From assembly GCA_963784615.1 (NCBI GenBank), contig CAWASG010000002.1, positions 496,001 through 560,000 on the forward strand: a stretch of DNA of 64,000 nucleotides, read 5' to 3'. A program made the translations under genes and the position numbers. This document shows, in pieces, positions 33,854 through 42,913 of the stretch (its first letter is position 1; each line of letters opens with the position of its first letter). The notes under the pieces were generated by a model. It searched no databases. It was not told the origin of the DNA and saw nothing but the letters and a program-made list of their open reading frames with translations. This DNA comes from UBA11403 sp963784615 (lineage in GTDB: Bacteria > Pseudomonadota > Gammaproteobacteria > Legionellales > Legionellaceae).

Positions 33854-35068
33854 TTATTTTTCCGGCAGGAAGAATACCAAAAGACTTGCCAGGAATAATG
33901 ATAAGGGCACTACAAGCAGGGCGTATTGGTAATCGGTGACGTTATAGATTCCGGTCTGGTTGGACATAACCAACAAAAATCCGACAAAAGGTTGCAAAAT
34001 GAGGGCGGAAAGAACGGCGAGCGTGTTTGTAAAGCCCATGGCTGTTGATTGTAATTGGGGCGGGGCTAGTTCATTTGAAATCGTGTAGGACAGCATATAG
34101 GCGCCGCAAAACAGGCCAATCATGAACATGAGGGTCATGACGAGCGCCAAGTTTTTCATGGGCACAAAGAGAAGGAGTAGAAGTAGACATGCTGTGGTGA
34201 GGCAAGACGTTAATATCAAACGTTTTCGGCGTTTCACATGGTTGGATAATATGCCAAACAAGGGACAGCTTAATCCCGTTCCTATAAAATAAATTGCACC
34301 AATGATACTGGCTTTTTCTATTGAACAACCAAGCTTTACTTGAATAAAAGGAACCGCCCACAATGCCCCAAAAACGGTGACGACAGAGAAACTTAAACCG
34401 ACAAAAAAACCGTTTAACCAGATTGGATAATTGGATAAAATCGCGATAAATGATTGTTTAAAGTGAGATTCACTTGGATGTTGAGTTGAATTGGGAATAA
34501 CTTTCCAGCATAAAAAAGAGATAAGAACCCCCATTACTGCAGCGCCATCAATAAAAGTTCGCCATCCCCAATGAGCAATGAACTCGCCCATGCCGACAAT
34601 GCCTATAGCGGTTGCAATAAATCCTAATGTTTCAGAAAAGCCAATCATGAAGGCAAATTGTCTGGGTGGAAAATACTGCCGTAGTACATGTGAAAAGCCA
34701 ACAAAAGCAAATGCAGAGCCAGCACCGATCAGCGTGCGTCCAATAAACAGACCAACCAGGCTTGTGCTGTTTGCAAAAATAAGACAACCGAAACTGCACA
34801 GTAACGCATTACATGATAACAAGATGCGAGTATTTTTCCGGTCAAACATCATTCCAACCGGTATTTGTAGCACTGTATAGACAAAGTAAAATGAACTACT
34901 AAGTAAGCCAGCCGTTAATGCAGAGAGGCTCATGTCATGCATGATATGGCCAATAATGACACCTGAGGAAAGCTGTAGGAAAAATTGGAATAAAACAAAT
35001 GAAACACCAACAAGCCAGATGATGAGTTTAAATAACGTGGTTGTTTTTAGTGTTTCTGTTACCATCAT
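33854..35068 (-). CDS. MFS transporter
   Basis: 404 residues and 12 predicted membrane helices. Between helices 2 and 3 is LQIPVGMMFDRKNTR, the MFS motif A (G-x-x-x-D-R). FIGRTLIGAGSAFAFVGFSH (about 108-127) lies in the next helices. A C-terminal half with LFGILSNHVKRRKR repeats the motif. This layout resembles the MFS permeases abundant in Legionella and Coxiella, some of which take up amino acids inside the host vacuole; the substrate cannot be read from the sequence. A repeat-filled gap lies upstream. Confidence 0.85.
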   Translation of the reverse strand: MMVTETLKTTTLFKLIIWLVGVSFVLFQFFLQLSSGVIIGHIMHDMSLSALTAGLLSSSFYFVYTVLQIPVGMMFDRKNTRILLSCNALLCSFGCLIFANSTSLVGLFIGRTLIGAGSAFAFVGFSHVLRQYFPPRQFAFMIGFSETLGFIATAIGIVGMGEFIAHWGWRTFIDGAAVMGVLISFLCWKVIPNSTQHPSESHFKQSFIAILSNYPIWLNGFFVGLSFSVVTVFGALWAVPFIQVKLGCSIEKASIIGAIYFIGTGLSCPLFGILSNHVKRRKRLILTSCLTTACLLLLLLFVPMKNLALVMTLMFMIGLFCGAYMLSYTISNELAPPQLQSTAMGFTNTLAVLSALILQPFVGFLLVMSNQTGIYNVTDYQYALLVVPLSLFLASLLVFFLPEK

Positions 35069-35241
35069 AAGTTGATTTTAAAAAAGCATGTTGAAGAAGA
35101 ATCGCATTATACACATCAATGCTTTTTTTAACAGGGCTAGTACATAAACCAGCAGGGCAAACGCATCTTAATTGATGATTTTTACCCGAAGGGCTTGGGG
35201 TACTCAGCACGAGCGGGAGCGGAGTAACTTTTGCTAAACAT

Positions 35242-35412
35242 TAATTAAGATCCTAATGGCACGAAGTTAAGGGCTGTAGGTTGGGTTGAGCGAGAGCGAA
35301 GCCCAACCGAACAAAATCGTCATGTTGGGCTTCGCTCTCGCTCAACCCAACCTACGCGTACACCAATCATTTTTTCCTTAACCTAGTGCCATTAAATTAA
35401 GATCCCATTAGT
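35242..35412. repeat. Palindromic repeat family 1, long copy f
   Basis: Near-perfect core arms TAGGTTGGGTTGAGCGAGAG / CTCTCGCTCAACCCAACCTA with outer arms ATTAAGATCCTAATGGCAC and GTGCCATTAAATTAAGATCC. Here the inverted repeat extends further outward than in other copies. Confidence 0.92.
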
Positions 35413-35450
35413 AACAATATGGGAAAGTCCTCCCCACTGAAATGAACGTT

Positions 35451-36875
35451 TTACTTCGTAGAAATCATCTGTTTTACCTCATCCATTTTTGCATCGATGC
35501 GCGCAGTGAGTAACCTATCATGAGTTGCCATATGTTTCGCTTGTTTTAATTGTTGCATGGCGAAGTGTTTTTTTCCTTGTAATAACTGGCACTGAGCTCT
35601 GGTAAAATATGCATATGCTTTGCGGTGGCTTGCTGCTTGTGCTTGTGCCAGTGCCTCGCAGAGGGGAAGGTCGCGTTTATGTTGGCGACTGGTCACTAGT
35701 AGCAGGCTTGCGGCTTCCGGGGCGCGTTGACTGGCGATTAGGCTTTGAGAGAGTGCCATCGTTGCGGCGTAGTTTTCGGGATAATTTGCGTGTAACGTCT
35801 TAAGGCGTGTTATCGCGACATCAAATTGTTTGAGGCCAGTTTCTGCTTCAGCAAGCGCTATTTGGAAATCCAGGTTGGTTGGATCCTGTTGAGCAAGAGA
35901 TGACAGTTTGTCACGAGCTGCTGAATATTGATTTGCATTCATCAGTGCAAGCGCATAGCCGTATTGGCAGGGACTGCCGCTTTGTGGTTTGCTGCACTCA
36001 TGTTGATAGCCATCCAGCAATCGTTTACTGTTGTCCGCACCAGCAGCTACCCGAATCAGCTCTTTGAATAACTTATAATTTAATGAATCTTCAGCAAAAG
36101 ACTGTTTTGCAAGACGTTCGCTGCGGTTTTCAGCTTCGGCAATCCGTTCTTCATCCATCGGGTGACTGCGAAGTATGGCTGGAATATTGGCGGTGTAATA
36201 ATAGCGACCATTTTCTTGCATTTTTTTGAAGAAACTTGCCATGCCTCGTGGGTTAAGACCTGATCGAATGAGCATGTCAATACCAATACGGTCTGCCTCT
36301 TTTTCATTGGAACGAACAAAGTTAATGCTTTCTTGCGCAAAGCCGGACATGGATGCCATAACGGCGCCGCTGCCCATACCGGGATTAATGGCACCAAGGG
36401 CAATTGCCGCGAGCATAGACGCAAGCATGGGGATGCGCATTTGTTTTTGATGTTCAATCATGCGGTATAAATGATGTTGGCGAACGTGTGCCATTTCATG
36501 CGCCATAACCGCGGCCAATTCGCTTTCATTGGCAGATGCAAGAATCAGCTCAGAGTTTATTCCGATGTAACCGCCTGGCCCGGCAAAGGCATTAATTTCG
36601 TTGGATTTGACAATAAAAAAATAAGGGGCGCGTAATTCGCCGTGCTGCGCCAGGGTTTTACCCAAATGATTAATGTATTGATTGGCCAGTGGGTTGCGTA
36701 TCACTTGGTTCGATGAATTGATTTCCTCGATAAATTCTTTCTCTAATTCATCCAGTTCTTGGTTAGAATAGGGTGAATAGGCAAATGTATTCAGGCACAA
36801 TGTAAACAGGGTGAGTCCGGCAATCAATTTGAAAATAATGTTATTTTTAATCATTTTTCTCACTGGGCTACTCAA
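35451..36875 (-). CDS. bepA: Periplasmic M48 metalloprotease with TPR repeats (BepA-like)
   Basis: 474 residues. N-terminal signal sequence (IIFKLIAGLTLFTLCLNTFA, about 12-31), M48 protease domain with VMAHEMAHVRQHH (about 122-134) and third ligand in NEKEADRIG, then a C-terminal half of helical TPR-type repeats. E. coli BepA (YfgC) has the same layout and similar length (487 aa) and acts as chaperone/protease for the LptD-BamA assembly. Monocistronic and divergent from ribD. Confidence 0.85.
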   Translation of the reverse strand: MSSPVRKMIKNNIIFKLIAGLTLFTLCLNTFAYSPYSNQELDELEKEFIEEINSSNQVIRNPLANQYINHLGKTLAQHGELRAPYFFIVKSNEINAFAGPGGYIGINSELILASANESELAAVMAHEMAHVRQHHLYRMIEHQKQMRIPMLASMLAAIALGAINPGMGSGAVMASMSGFAQESINFVRSNEKEADRIGIDMLIRSGLNPRGMASFFKKMQENGRYYYTANIPAILRSHPMDEERIAEAENRSERLAKQSFAEDSLNYKLFKELIRVAAGADNSKRLLDGYQHECSKPQSGSPCQYGYALALMNANQYSAARDKLSSLAQQDPTNLDFQIALAEAETGLKQFDVAITRLKTLHANYPENYAATMALSQSLIASQRAPEAASLLLVTSRQHKRDLPLCEALAQAQAASHRKAYAYFTRAQCQLLQGKKHFAMQQLKQAKHMATHDRLLTARIDAKMDEVKQMISTK

Positions 36876-36925
36876 AAATTGAATAATTTGTTATCATATA
36901 CACACTTTTTGATCGTGGTCAAACT

Positions 36926-37996
36926 ATGCACGAAAAATTTTTGTTTGCAGCATTGGAAGAAGCTCAGTTAGGACAAGGCTTTTGTGCGCCCAATCCTAGC
37001 GTTGGTGCCGTTGCTGTTAAAAATAATGAGATTATAGCACGAGCTTGGCATCGTGGTGCAGGTACACCGCATGCCGAGCGGTTGTTGATTGATCAATTGC
37101 CATTCAATGAACCCGGTGTGACCTTGTATGTGACCCTGGAGCCCTGTAATCACCACGGACGGACACCGCCGTGTGTGGATGCCATTATTGATTATGGTTT
37201 CGAACAAGTGGTTTATGCTTATAGTGATCCCAATCCGATTGTGGCTGCAAATCATACGACCGATCGTTTAAAGGCACATGGTATTCGTGTTGAGCAGTAT
37301 AATTTGCCTGAAATTGATGTGTTTTATCAGGGGTATCAATTTTGGACGCTGACCGGTAAGCCATGGGTAACCGCCAAGATCGCGCAAACATTTGATGGTA
37401 AAATAGCGGGCTTACAGGGGGAGCGTGTACAATTATCTAATGCTGACTGTGAACGATTTACTCATGAAAATCGCTTAAAAAACGACGTTATTTTAACCAC
37501 GGCAAAAACGGTTAATCAGGATAACCCGCAACTGAACGTACGTTTGGCGGGTAAAGTGCTATCTAAACCCGTTGCAATTATTGACAGGCGACTGTCGTTG
37601 AATCCGACATCCAGGATTTTCAATACGGCTTCTCATTGTCATATTTTTTATGATAAGCAACTGACAGCGCCAGAGCCCGTTGAGCATCGAACCTATCATC
37701 CTGTTTCATCTGAACATGGAGCGATATGTCTTCATGAGGTGATTCAACAATTGGGTCGGCTGGGTTTTCACGGTGTGTGGGTGGAGGCCGGGGGGCAATT
37801 ATTTAATGCCCTGCATGAGGCACATTTGGTTAATCGAACACATGTGTATCTCGTGCCCCGTATTCTTGGCGAGGAAGCCGTTTCCGCATATCAAGATGTT
37901 AACATCTTGAATCAACCCCAAACGATTTCGTGGACGCCCATGGGCGACAATATGATAGCAACGCTTGATTGGGAGCAACGATGTTCACAGGTTTAA
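36926..37996 (+). CDS. ribD: RibD, pyrimidine deaminase/reductase of riboflavin synthesis
   Basis: 356 residues. The N-terminal deaminase has the zinc site HAERLL and PCNHHGRTPPC within TLEPCNHHGRTPPCVDAI (about 72-90). The C-terminal reductase (about 150-356) has KPWVTAKIAQTFDGKIAG, the NADPH-binding part. It carries out steps two and three from GTP toward 5-amino-6-ribitylamino-uracil. First gene of the riboflavin operon; its stop overlaps the next start by 16 bp. No FMN riboswitch was found in the short upstream gap. Confidence 0.95.
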   Translation: MHEKFLFAALEEAQLGQGFCAPNPSVGAVAVKNNEIIARAWHRGAGTPHAERLLIDQLPFNEPGVTLYVTLEPCNHHGRTPPCVDAIIDYGFEQVVYAYSDPNPIVAANHTTDRLKAHGIRVEQYNLPEIDVFYQGYQFWTLTGKPWVTAKIAQTFDGKIAGLQGERVQLSNADCERFTHENRLKNDVILTTAKTVNQDNPQLNVRLAGKVLSKPVAIIDRRLSLNPTSRIFNTASHCHIFYDKQLTAPEPVEHRTYHPVSSEHGAICLHEVIQQLGRLGFHGVWVEAGGQLFNALHEAHLVNRTHVYLVPRILGEEAVSAYQDVNILNQPQTISWTPMGDNMIATLDWEQRCSQV

Positions 37997-38592
37997 TTGA
38001 ATCACTTGGCAGAGTGGTGGATAATCAGCTTTTGCAATCCGGTCGTCGTTTGACAATTGATGCCGTTATTGATGACCTTCAACCAGGCGAAAGTATTGCT
38101 GTGAACGGCGTTTGTTTGACGGTGTTGCCTTTCCAGGAAAAACCATCTTTTGATGTGTCTCCTGAAACATTGCGATTGACGACGCTGGGGGAATTGAAGC
38201 CTGGGCAGTCGGTTAATATTGAACGGGCGTTATTGGCCGGTTCACGTATGGGTGGGCATTATGTGAGTGGCCATGTGGATACGATGGCGAGTGTACGGTC
38301 CTTTCATTCAGAGGGAGAGTTTGTTGAGTTGAGCATTGGTGATTTTGGCATGCATGCGATGCCCTTTCTTTTACCCAAAGGAAGCATTACCCTTGATGGT
38401 ATTAGTTTGACGATTAATACCGTAGTTAAAGACACGATATCCGTCATGTTGGTGCCGCATACGCTAGGCATGACTACATTTGGTTCTGTAAACGTTGGAC
38501 AACGTGTCAACGTGGAATTTGATTATTTAGCTCGTATTATTGCGCATCAAATGGCGAATATGAATATTATGCCGCGCACGACCACTATTTGA
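37981..38592 (+). CDS. ribE: Riboflavin synthase alpha chain
   Basis: 203 residues from ATG 37981 (MFTGLIESLGRV, the standard N-terminus); the frame is open from 37969 but that lies within ribD. Two homologous lumazine-binding barrels are visible: SIAVNGVCLTVL and MGGHYVSGHVDT in the first, GSITLDGISLTINTV and NVEFDYLARII in the second. It dismutates two 6,7-dimethyl-8-ribityllumazine molecules to riboflavin. Confidence 0.96.
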   Translation: MFTGLIESLGRVVDNQLLQSGRRLTIDAVIDDLQPGESIAVNGVCLTVLPFQEKPSFDVSPETLRLTTLGELKPGQSVNIERALLAGSRMGGHYVSGHVDTMASVRSFHSEGEFVELSIGDFGMHAMPFLLPKGSITLDGISLTINTVVKDTISVMLVPHTLGMTTFGSVNVGQRVNVEFDYLARIIAHQMANMNIMPRTTTI

Positions 38593-38601
38593 GGGGTAAA
38601 C

Positions 38602-39804
38602 ATGACACATCCATTTGCAACCATCGAGCAAGCCATTCAGGATATTCAAGCCGGAAAAATGGTGATTTTATTGGATGATGAGGATCGTGAAAATGAAGGT
38701 GATTTGATTATTGCGGCTGAACACGCAACAGCCGATGTCATTAACTTTATGAGCAAATTTGGCCGTGGGTTGATTTGTTTGCCAATGTCGGGTGAATACA
38801 TCGATAAACTCGCATTGCCAATGATGACTTCAAACAATCGCTCGCCTTATCGAACCGCGTTTACGGTATCGATTGAAGCGGCAACGGGGGTCTCCACTGG
38901 TATTTCCGCGCAAGATAGGGCGCGAACTGTGCAAGTGGCGGTTGATTCTGCAAGTGTGCCAGCAGATCTTATCTCTCCCGGGCATATTTTTCCCTTGCGT
39001 GCGTGTGAAGGTGGTGTTTTAAAACGTACAGGTCAAACAGAGGGGAGTGTTGATTTGGCGAGGCTCGCGGGGCTAAAACCTGCGGCGGTGATTTGTGAAA
39101 TCATGAATGACAATGGCAGCATGAGTCGACGTGATGAACTGGCAGCGTTTTCAAAAGAGCATGGCATTTCCATGGTGACAATTAAAGATTTAGTTGAATA
39201 TCGCATCAAGCATGAGACATTAGTCACGGCAGTTGCGAGTTCACGTATCCCTTTGCGGAAGCGCGGCGATTTTATGATGACGGTATTCAGTAATAAGCTT
39301 GATGATGCTGAGCATTTTGCGATGGTTAAAGCGCCTTATGATGCTGTACCTCTTGTGCGAATTCATTCAGAATGTATTACCGGCGATGTATTTGGGTCTT
39401 GTAAATGTGATTGTGGTTCTCAATTAGAGCAGTCACTGGATTTAATCGCTGAAAAAGGCGGGATTTTTATTTATTTACGTCAAGAGGGGCGCGGGATTGG
39501 TCTTGCCAATAAGTTAAAAGCATACGCATTGCAGGATCAAGGTTACGATACAGTGGATGCAAACCTGATGCTGGGTTTGCCCGCGGATGATCGAGATTAT
39601 GCAATCGCTTACCAAATTCTCAAACATTTTGGTGTGGATGAGATTCGGTTATTAACCAATAACCCTCAAAAGATAGCGGCGATGAGTCAATATGGGATAA
39701 CTGTTCAAGAGCGGGTGTCGCTGGCTGTTAATCAAACGTTTGAAAATCGTGCCTATCTTAAGACAAAACAAGATAAAATGGGGCATATATTAACGATTGA
39801 GTAA
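38602..39804 (+). CDS. ribBA: RibBA, bifunctional DHBP synthase / GTP cyclohydrolase II
   Basis: 400 residues. N-terminal 3,4-dihydroxy-2-butanone-4-phosphate synthase (VILLDDEDRENEGDLIIAAE, GHIFPLRACEGGVLKR). The C-terminal half has the GTP cyclohydrolase II zinc site C-x10-C-x-C in SECITGDVFGSCKCDCGSQL and the RQEGRGIGL motif; all three cysteines and the catalytic Arg/Tyr region are present, so both halves look active. Some gammaproteobacterial RibBA paralogues have a degenerate second half; this one does not. Confidence 0.95.
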   Translation: MTHPFATIEQAIQDIQAGKMVILLDDEDRENEGDLIIAAEHATADVINFMSKFGRGLICLPMSGEYIDKLALPMMTSNNRSPYRTAFTVSIEAATGVSTGISAQDRARTVQVAVDSASVPADLISPGHIFPLRACEGGVLKRTGQTEGSVDLARLAGLKPAAVICEIMNDNGSMSRRDELAAFSKEHGISMVTIKDLVEYRIKHETLVTAVASSRIPLRKRGDFMMTVFSNKLDDAEHFAMVKAPYDAVPLVRIHSECITGDVFGSCKCDCGSQLEQSLDLIAEKGGIFIYLRQEGRGIGLANKLKAYALQDQGYDTVDANLMLGLPADDRDYAIAYQILKHFGVDEIRLLTNNPQKIAAMSQYGITVQERVSLAVNQTFENRAYLKTKQDKMGHILTIE

Positions 39805-39820
39805 TCTCAAGGAAATCAAT

Positions 39821-40297
39821 ATGAAGCATATTATTGCTGAAAAACAGGGGATTCAAGGTTCTTTCCCAATCGCCATTGTGGTCAGTCAGTTTAATCAAGA
39901 TGTGACGCAGGCGTTATTAAAAGGTGCCTTGGAGCGATTAAATGAATTGAAGTTTGCCTCTGATGACATTACGGTCGTTGAAGTACCCGGAGCCGTTGAA
40001 ATACCTTTGGTTGCTCTAGCATTAGCCGAGCGTGGTCACTATGCTGCTATCATTGCTTTAGGCGCTGTGATTCGTGGTGAAACGACCCATTATGATTATG
40101 TGTGCCAACAGGTCAGTGATGGCTGTTCCCGAATTGCACTTGAATATGCTATACCGGTTATTTTTGGTGTGTTAACGACAGAAAACGAAGAACAAGCCTG
40201 GGATCGCCTGGGTGGTCAGCACGGGCATAAGGGCAGCGAATCAGTTGATTGCGCCGTGGCCATGGTTTCTATTTTGCAGCAGTTGGAAGAAGACTAG
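39821..40297 (+). CDS. ribH: RibH, 6,7-dimethyl-8-ribityllumazine synthase
   Basis: 158 residues from ATG 39821 with AAGGA 7 bp before; the frame is open from 39797 inside ribBA. Motifs VVSQFNQDVTQALLKGAL, EVPGAVEIPLVALALAERG, ALGAVIRGETTHYDYVC (catalytic His) and FGVLTTENEEQAWDR. It condenses ribitylaminouracil with the product of RibB. It is usually followed by nusB; here pyrG follows after 1 bp. Confidence 0.96.
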   Translation: MKHIIAEKQGIQGSFPIAIVVSQFNQDVTQALLKGALERLNELKFASDDITVVEVPGAVEIPLVALALAERGHYAAIIALGAVIRGETTHYDYVCQQVSDGCSRIALEYAIPVIFGVLTTENEEQAWDRLGGQHGHKGSESVDCAVAMVSILQQLEED

Positions 40298-40298
40298 T

Positions 40299-41933
40299 AT
40301 GACAAATTATATTTTTATTACAGGCGGAGTTGTATCTTCACTTGGAAAAGGCATTGCAGCCGCATCACTTGCAGCTATTCTTGAGGCACGTGGTCTTAAA
40401 GTAACGCTGATTAAACTCGACCCTTACATCAATGTTGATCCCGGCACCATGAGTCCGTTTCAACATGGTGAAGTTTTTGTGACCCAAGATGGTGCTGAGA
40501 CCGATTTGGATCTCGGACACTATGAACGTTTTGTCAGAACGACAATGACGAAGGGGAACAATTTTACCTCCGGTAAAATCTACGAAAACGTCATTAAAAA
40601 AGAAAGACGTGGTGATTATCTGGGTGGAACGGTTCAAGTGATTCCGCATATCACCAATGAAATTAAACGCTGTATTAAGCTCGGCGCAGAGGGGTTTGAC
40701 GTTGCCATGGTCGAAATTGGTGGAACGGTTGGTGACATTGAATCGTTGCCGTTTCTTGAAGCCATTCGTCAAATGCGAATTGAACTGGGTGTGCAACGGT
40801 CGTTGTTTATTCATTTGACGTTGGTTCCTTACATCGCCACTTCAGGCGAAACGAAAACCAAGCCGACCCAGCACTCCGTTAAAGAGTTGCGTTCTATTGG
40901 TATTCAGCCAGACATTTTAATTTGTCGTTCTGAGCAGCCGCTGACCATGCAAGATAGAATTAAAATTGCGCTGTTTACCAACGTTGAAAAAGAAGCGGTT
41001 ATTCCGTTACAGGATGCCAAGAGTATTTATCAAATCCCGAGTATTTTACATGAAGAGGGGTTGGATGAAATTGTGGTTAAAAAACTTGGATTGCAATTGA
41101 AGCCTGCTGATTTGAGTGAATGGGAACACGTAGTGAAAGCGCAGGCCATTCAAACCATGACGGTTAAAGTGGCTATGGTTGGTAAATATACCAATCTGAG
41201 CGATGCCTATAAATCGGTGAATGAAGCTTTGATTCATGCCGGCATAGCAACGCAAACAAAAGTTGAGATTCAATATATTGATGCGGAATTGATTGAGAAA
41301 GAAGGGACGGACATATTAGCCTCCTTTGATGCGATTCTGATTCCAGGTGGGTTTGGTGAACGTGGTATTGAGGGAAAAATAAAAACCGTTCAATATGCGC
41401 GTGAACACAAGGTGCCATACTTAGGTATTTGTCTGGGTATGCAGCTTGCGATTGTTGAATTTGCCAGAAATATTATGGATCTACAATCCGCCAATTCAAC
41501 TGAGTTCGATAAGAAAACAGCTTATCCCATTATTGCGTTGATTACGGAATGGATGGAAGGGGATGGCACGAAAACACAACGTGATGAGCATAGCGATCTG
41601 GGTGGCACGATGCGTCTAGGTGGGCAGATTTGTAAACTGGAAAATGACTCCCATGCGAAACGTATTTATCACAACCGTGATCAAATTATTGAGCGTCATC
41701 GTCATCGATATGAAGTGAATAATCACTATGTAGAAGCACTTGTGAATAATGGGCTGGTTGTGTCTGGACGCTCAGCAGATGGTTCTCTGGTTGAAATGAT
41801 TGAATTGCCTGATCATCCATGGTTCGTTGGCTGTCAATTTCATCCTGAATTTACATCCACCCCGCGCGATCCGCATCCGTTGTTTATTTCGTTTATTTCA
41901 GCAGGCCGAGCGTTTCATCAAAAGGAATCGTAA
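40299..41933 (+). CDS. pyrG: CTP synthase
   Basis: 544 residues from ATG 40299 (MTNYIFITGGVVSSLGKGIA). The longer open frame to 40212 overlaps ribH and lacks a start signal. Synthetase domain with the P-loop GGVVSSLGKG, then the class I glutamine amidotransferase domain with GICLGMQLA (Cys nucleophile) and the His-Glu pair in FHPEFTS. It makes CTP from UTP, ATP and glutamine. Its stop and the kdsA start share one base (TAATG). Confidence 0.98.
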   Translation: MTNYIFITGGVVSSLGKGIAAASLAAILEARGLKVTLIKLDPYINVDPGTMSPFQHGEVFVTQDGAETDLDLGHYERFVRTTMTKGNNFTSGKIYENVIKKERRGDYLGGTVQVIPHITNEIKRCIKLGAEGFDVAMVEIGGTVGDIESLPFLEAIRQMRIELGVQRSLFIHLTLVPYIATSGETKTKPTQHSVKELRSIGIQPDILICRSEQPLTMQDRIKIALFTNVEKEAVIPLQDAKSIYQIPSILHEEGLDEIVVKKLGLQLKPADLSEWEHVVKAQAIQTMTVKVAMVGKYTNLSDAYKSVNEALIHAGIATQTKVEIQYIDAELIEKEGTDILASFDAILIPGGFGERGIEGKIKTVQYAREHKVPYLGICLGMQLAIVEFARNIMDLQSANSTEFDKKTAYPIIALITEWMEGDGTKTQRDEHSDLGGTMRLGGQICKLENDSHAKRIYHNRDQIIERHRHRYEVNNHYVEALVNNGLVVSGRSADGSLVEMIELPDHPWFVGCQFHPEFTSTPRDPHPLFISFISAGRAFHQKES

Positions 41934-42754
41934 TGAACTTATGTGGATTTGAAGCAAGTATCAACAGCCCGTTATTTTTGATAGCGGGTCCTTGTGTGAT
42001 TGAAAGCGAAGGCATGGCGATAGAAACAGCAGGGATGTTAAAGGAGATTTGTAAATCTTTATCAATCCCTTTTATCTATAAATCGTCGTTTGATAAAGCC
42101 AATCGTACTTCGGCCAGCAGTTATCGAGGGCCAGGAATCGAAGCTGGGCTTAAGATTTTAGACAAGGTTAAAACGCAAATAGGTGTGCCCATATTGACGG
42201 ACGTTCATGAAGATACGCCTTTAGATGAAGTGGCGAGTGTGGTGGATGTTTTGCAGACCCCCGCTTTTTTATGCAGACAAACCAACTTCATCCAACGCGT
42301 TGCAGCAACCAACAAGCCCATCAACATTAAGAAAGGGCAGTTCTTGGCACCATGGGAAATGAAACACGTAGTTGCTAAAGCCAAATTAACGGGTAATAAC
42401 GCGATTATGGTCTGCGAGCGTGGCGCAAGTTTCGGTTATAACAATTTAGTCTCTGACATGCGCTCATTAACCATCATGCGTGAAACGGGTTGCCCTGTGG
42501 TGTATGACGCAACGCATTCCGTCCAACTCCCCGGCGGCCTCGATGGCGTGTCCGGTGGTCAACGCGAATTCATCCCCAGTCTAGCGCGCGCCGCAGTTGC
42601 CGCCGGTATCGCCGGTATTTTCATGGAAACGCATCCCGATCCTGATAAAGCGTTAAGCGATGGTCCAAACAGCTGGCCATTGGATAAGATGAAATCGTTG
42701 TTAGAAACGCTACAAGCCATTGATGCAATTGTTAAAACAACAGCAGATATTTAA
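41933..42754 (+). CDS. kdsA: KdsA, 3-deoxy-8-phosphooctulonate synthase
   Basis: 273 residues. IAGPCVIES near the N-terminus, YKSSFDKANRTSASSYRGPG, LTDVHE and ATHSVQLPGG are the family hallmarks. It condenses PEP with arabinose-5-phosphate for the Kdo sugar of LPS. pyrG-kdsA-eno is a frequent order; eno is not here, a palindromic repeat follows. Confidence 0.97.
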   Translation: MNLCGFEASINSPLFLIAGPCVIESEGMAIETAGMLKEICKSLSIPFIYKSSFDKANRTSASSYRGPGIEAGLKILDKVKTQIGVPILTDVHEDTPLDEVASVVDVLQTPAFLCRQTNFIQRVAATNKPINIKKGQFLAPWEMKHVVAKAKLTGNNAIMVCERGASFGYNNLVSDMRSLTIMRETGCPVVYDATHSVQLPGGLDGVSGGQREFIPSLARAAVAAGIAGIFMETHPDPDKALSDGPNSWPLDKMKSLLETLQAIDAIVKTTADI

Positions 42755-42761
42755 TTCATTC

Positions 42762-42837
42762 TGTAGCCCGGTTGACGCACGCGACTCACTCTAATGACAA
42801 ACAAATATCCGCGCGTCAACCGGGATGGGTGCATCAC
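42762..42837. repeat. Palindromic repeat family 4, copy b
   Basis: TAGCCCGGTTGACGCACG and CCGCGCGTCAACCGGGATGG arms, as at 27513-27585, followed by GTGCATCACG. Confidence 0.85.
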
Positions 42838-42913
42838 GGACGCGAGGTGTTCATCGTAAAAAAACCTCAACATTTTGGGCTTCATCAAAATCTGGCGCAC
42901 ATCAACTTTTATC

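Noticed and set aside
36876..36925. FMN riboswitch ahead of the riboflavin operon
   Set aside because: Only 50 bp separate bepA and ribD, and none of the conserved RFN-element segments is visible.
40365..40814. 149-residue minus-strand ORF inside pyrG
   Set aside because: Complete overlap with an unambiguous pyrG sequence; shadow ORF.
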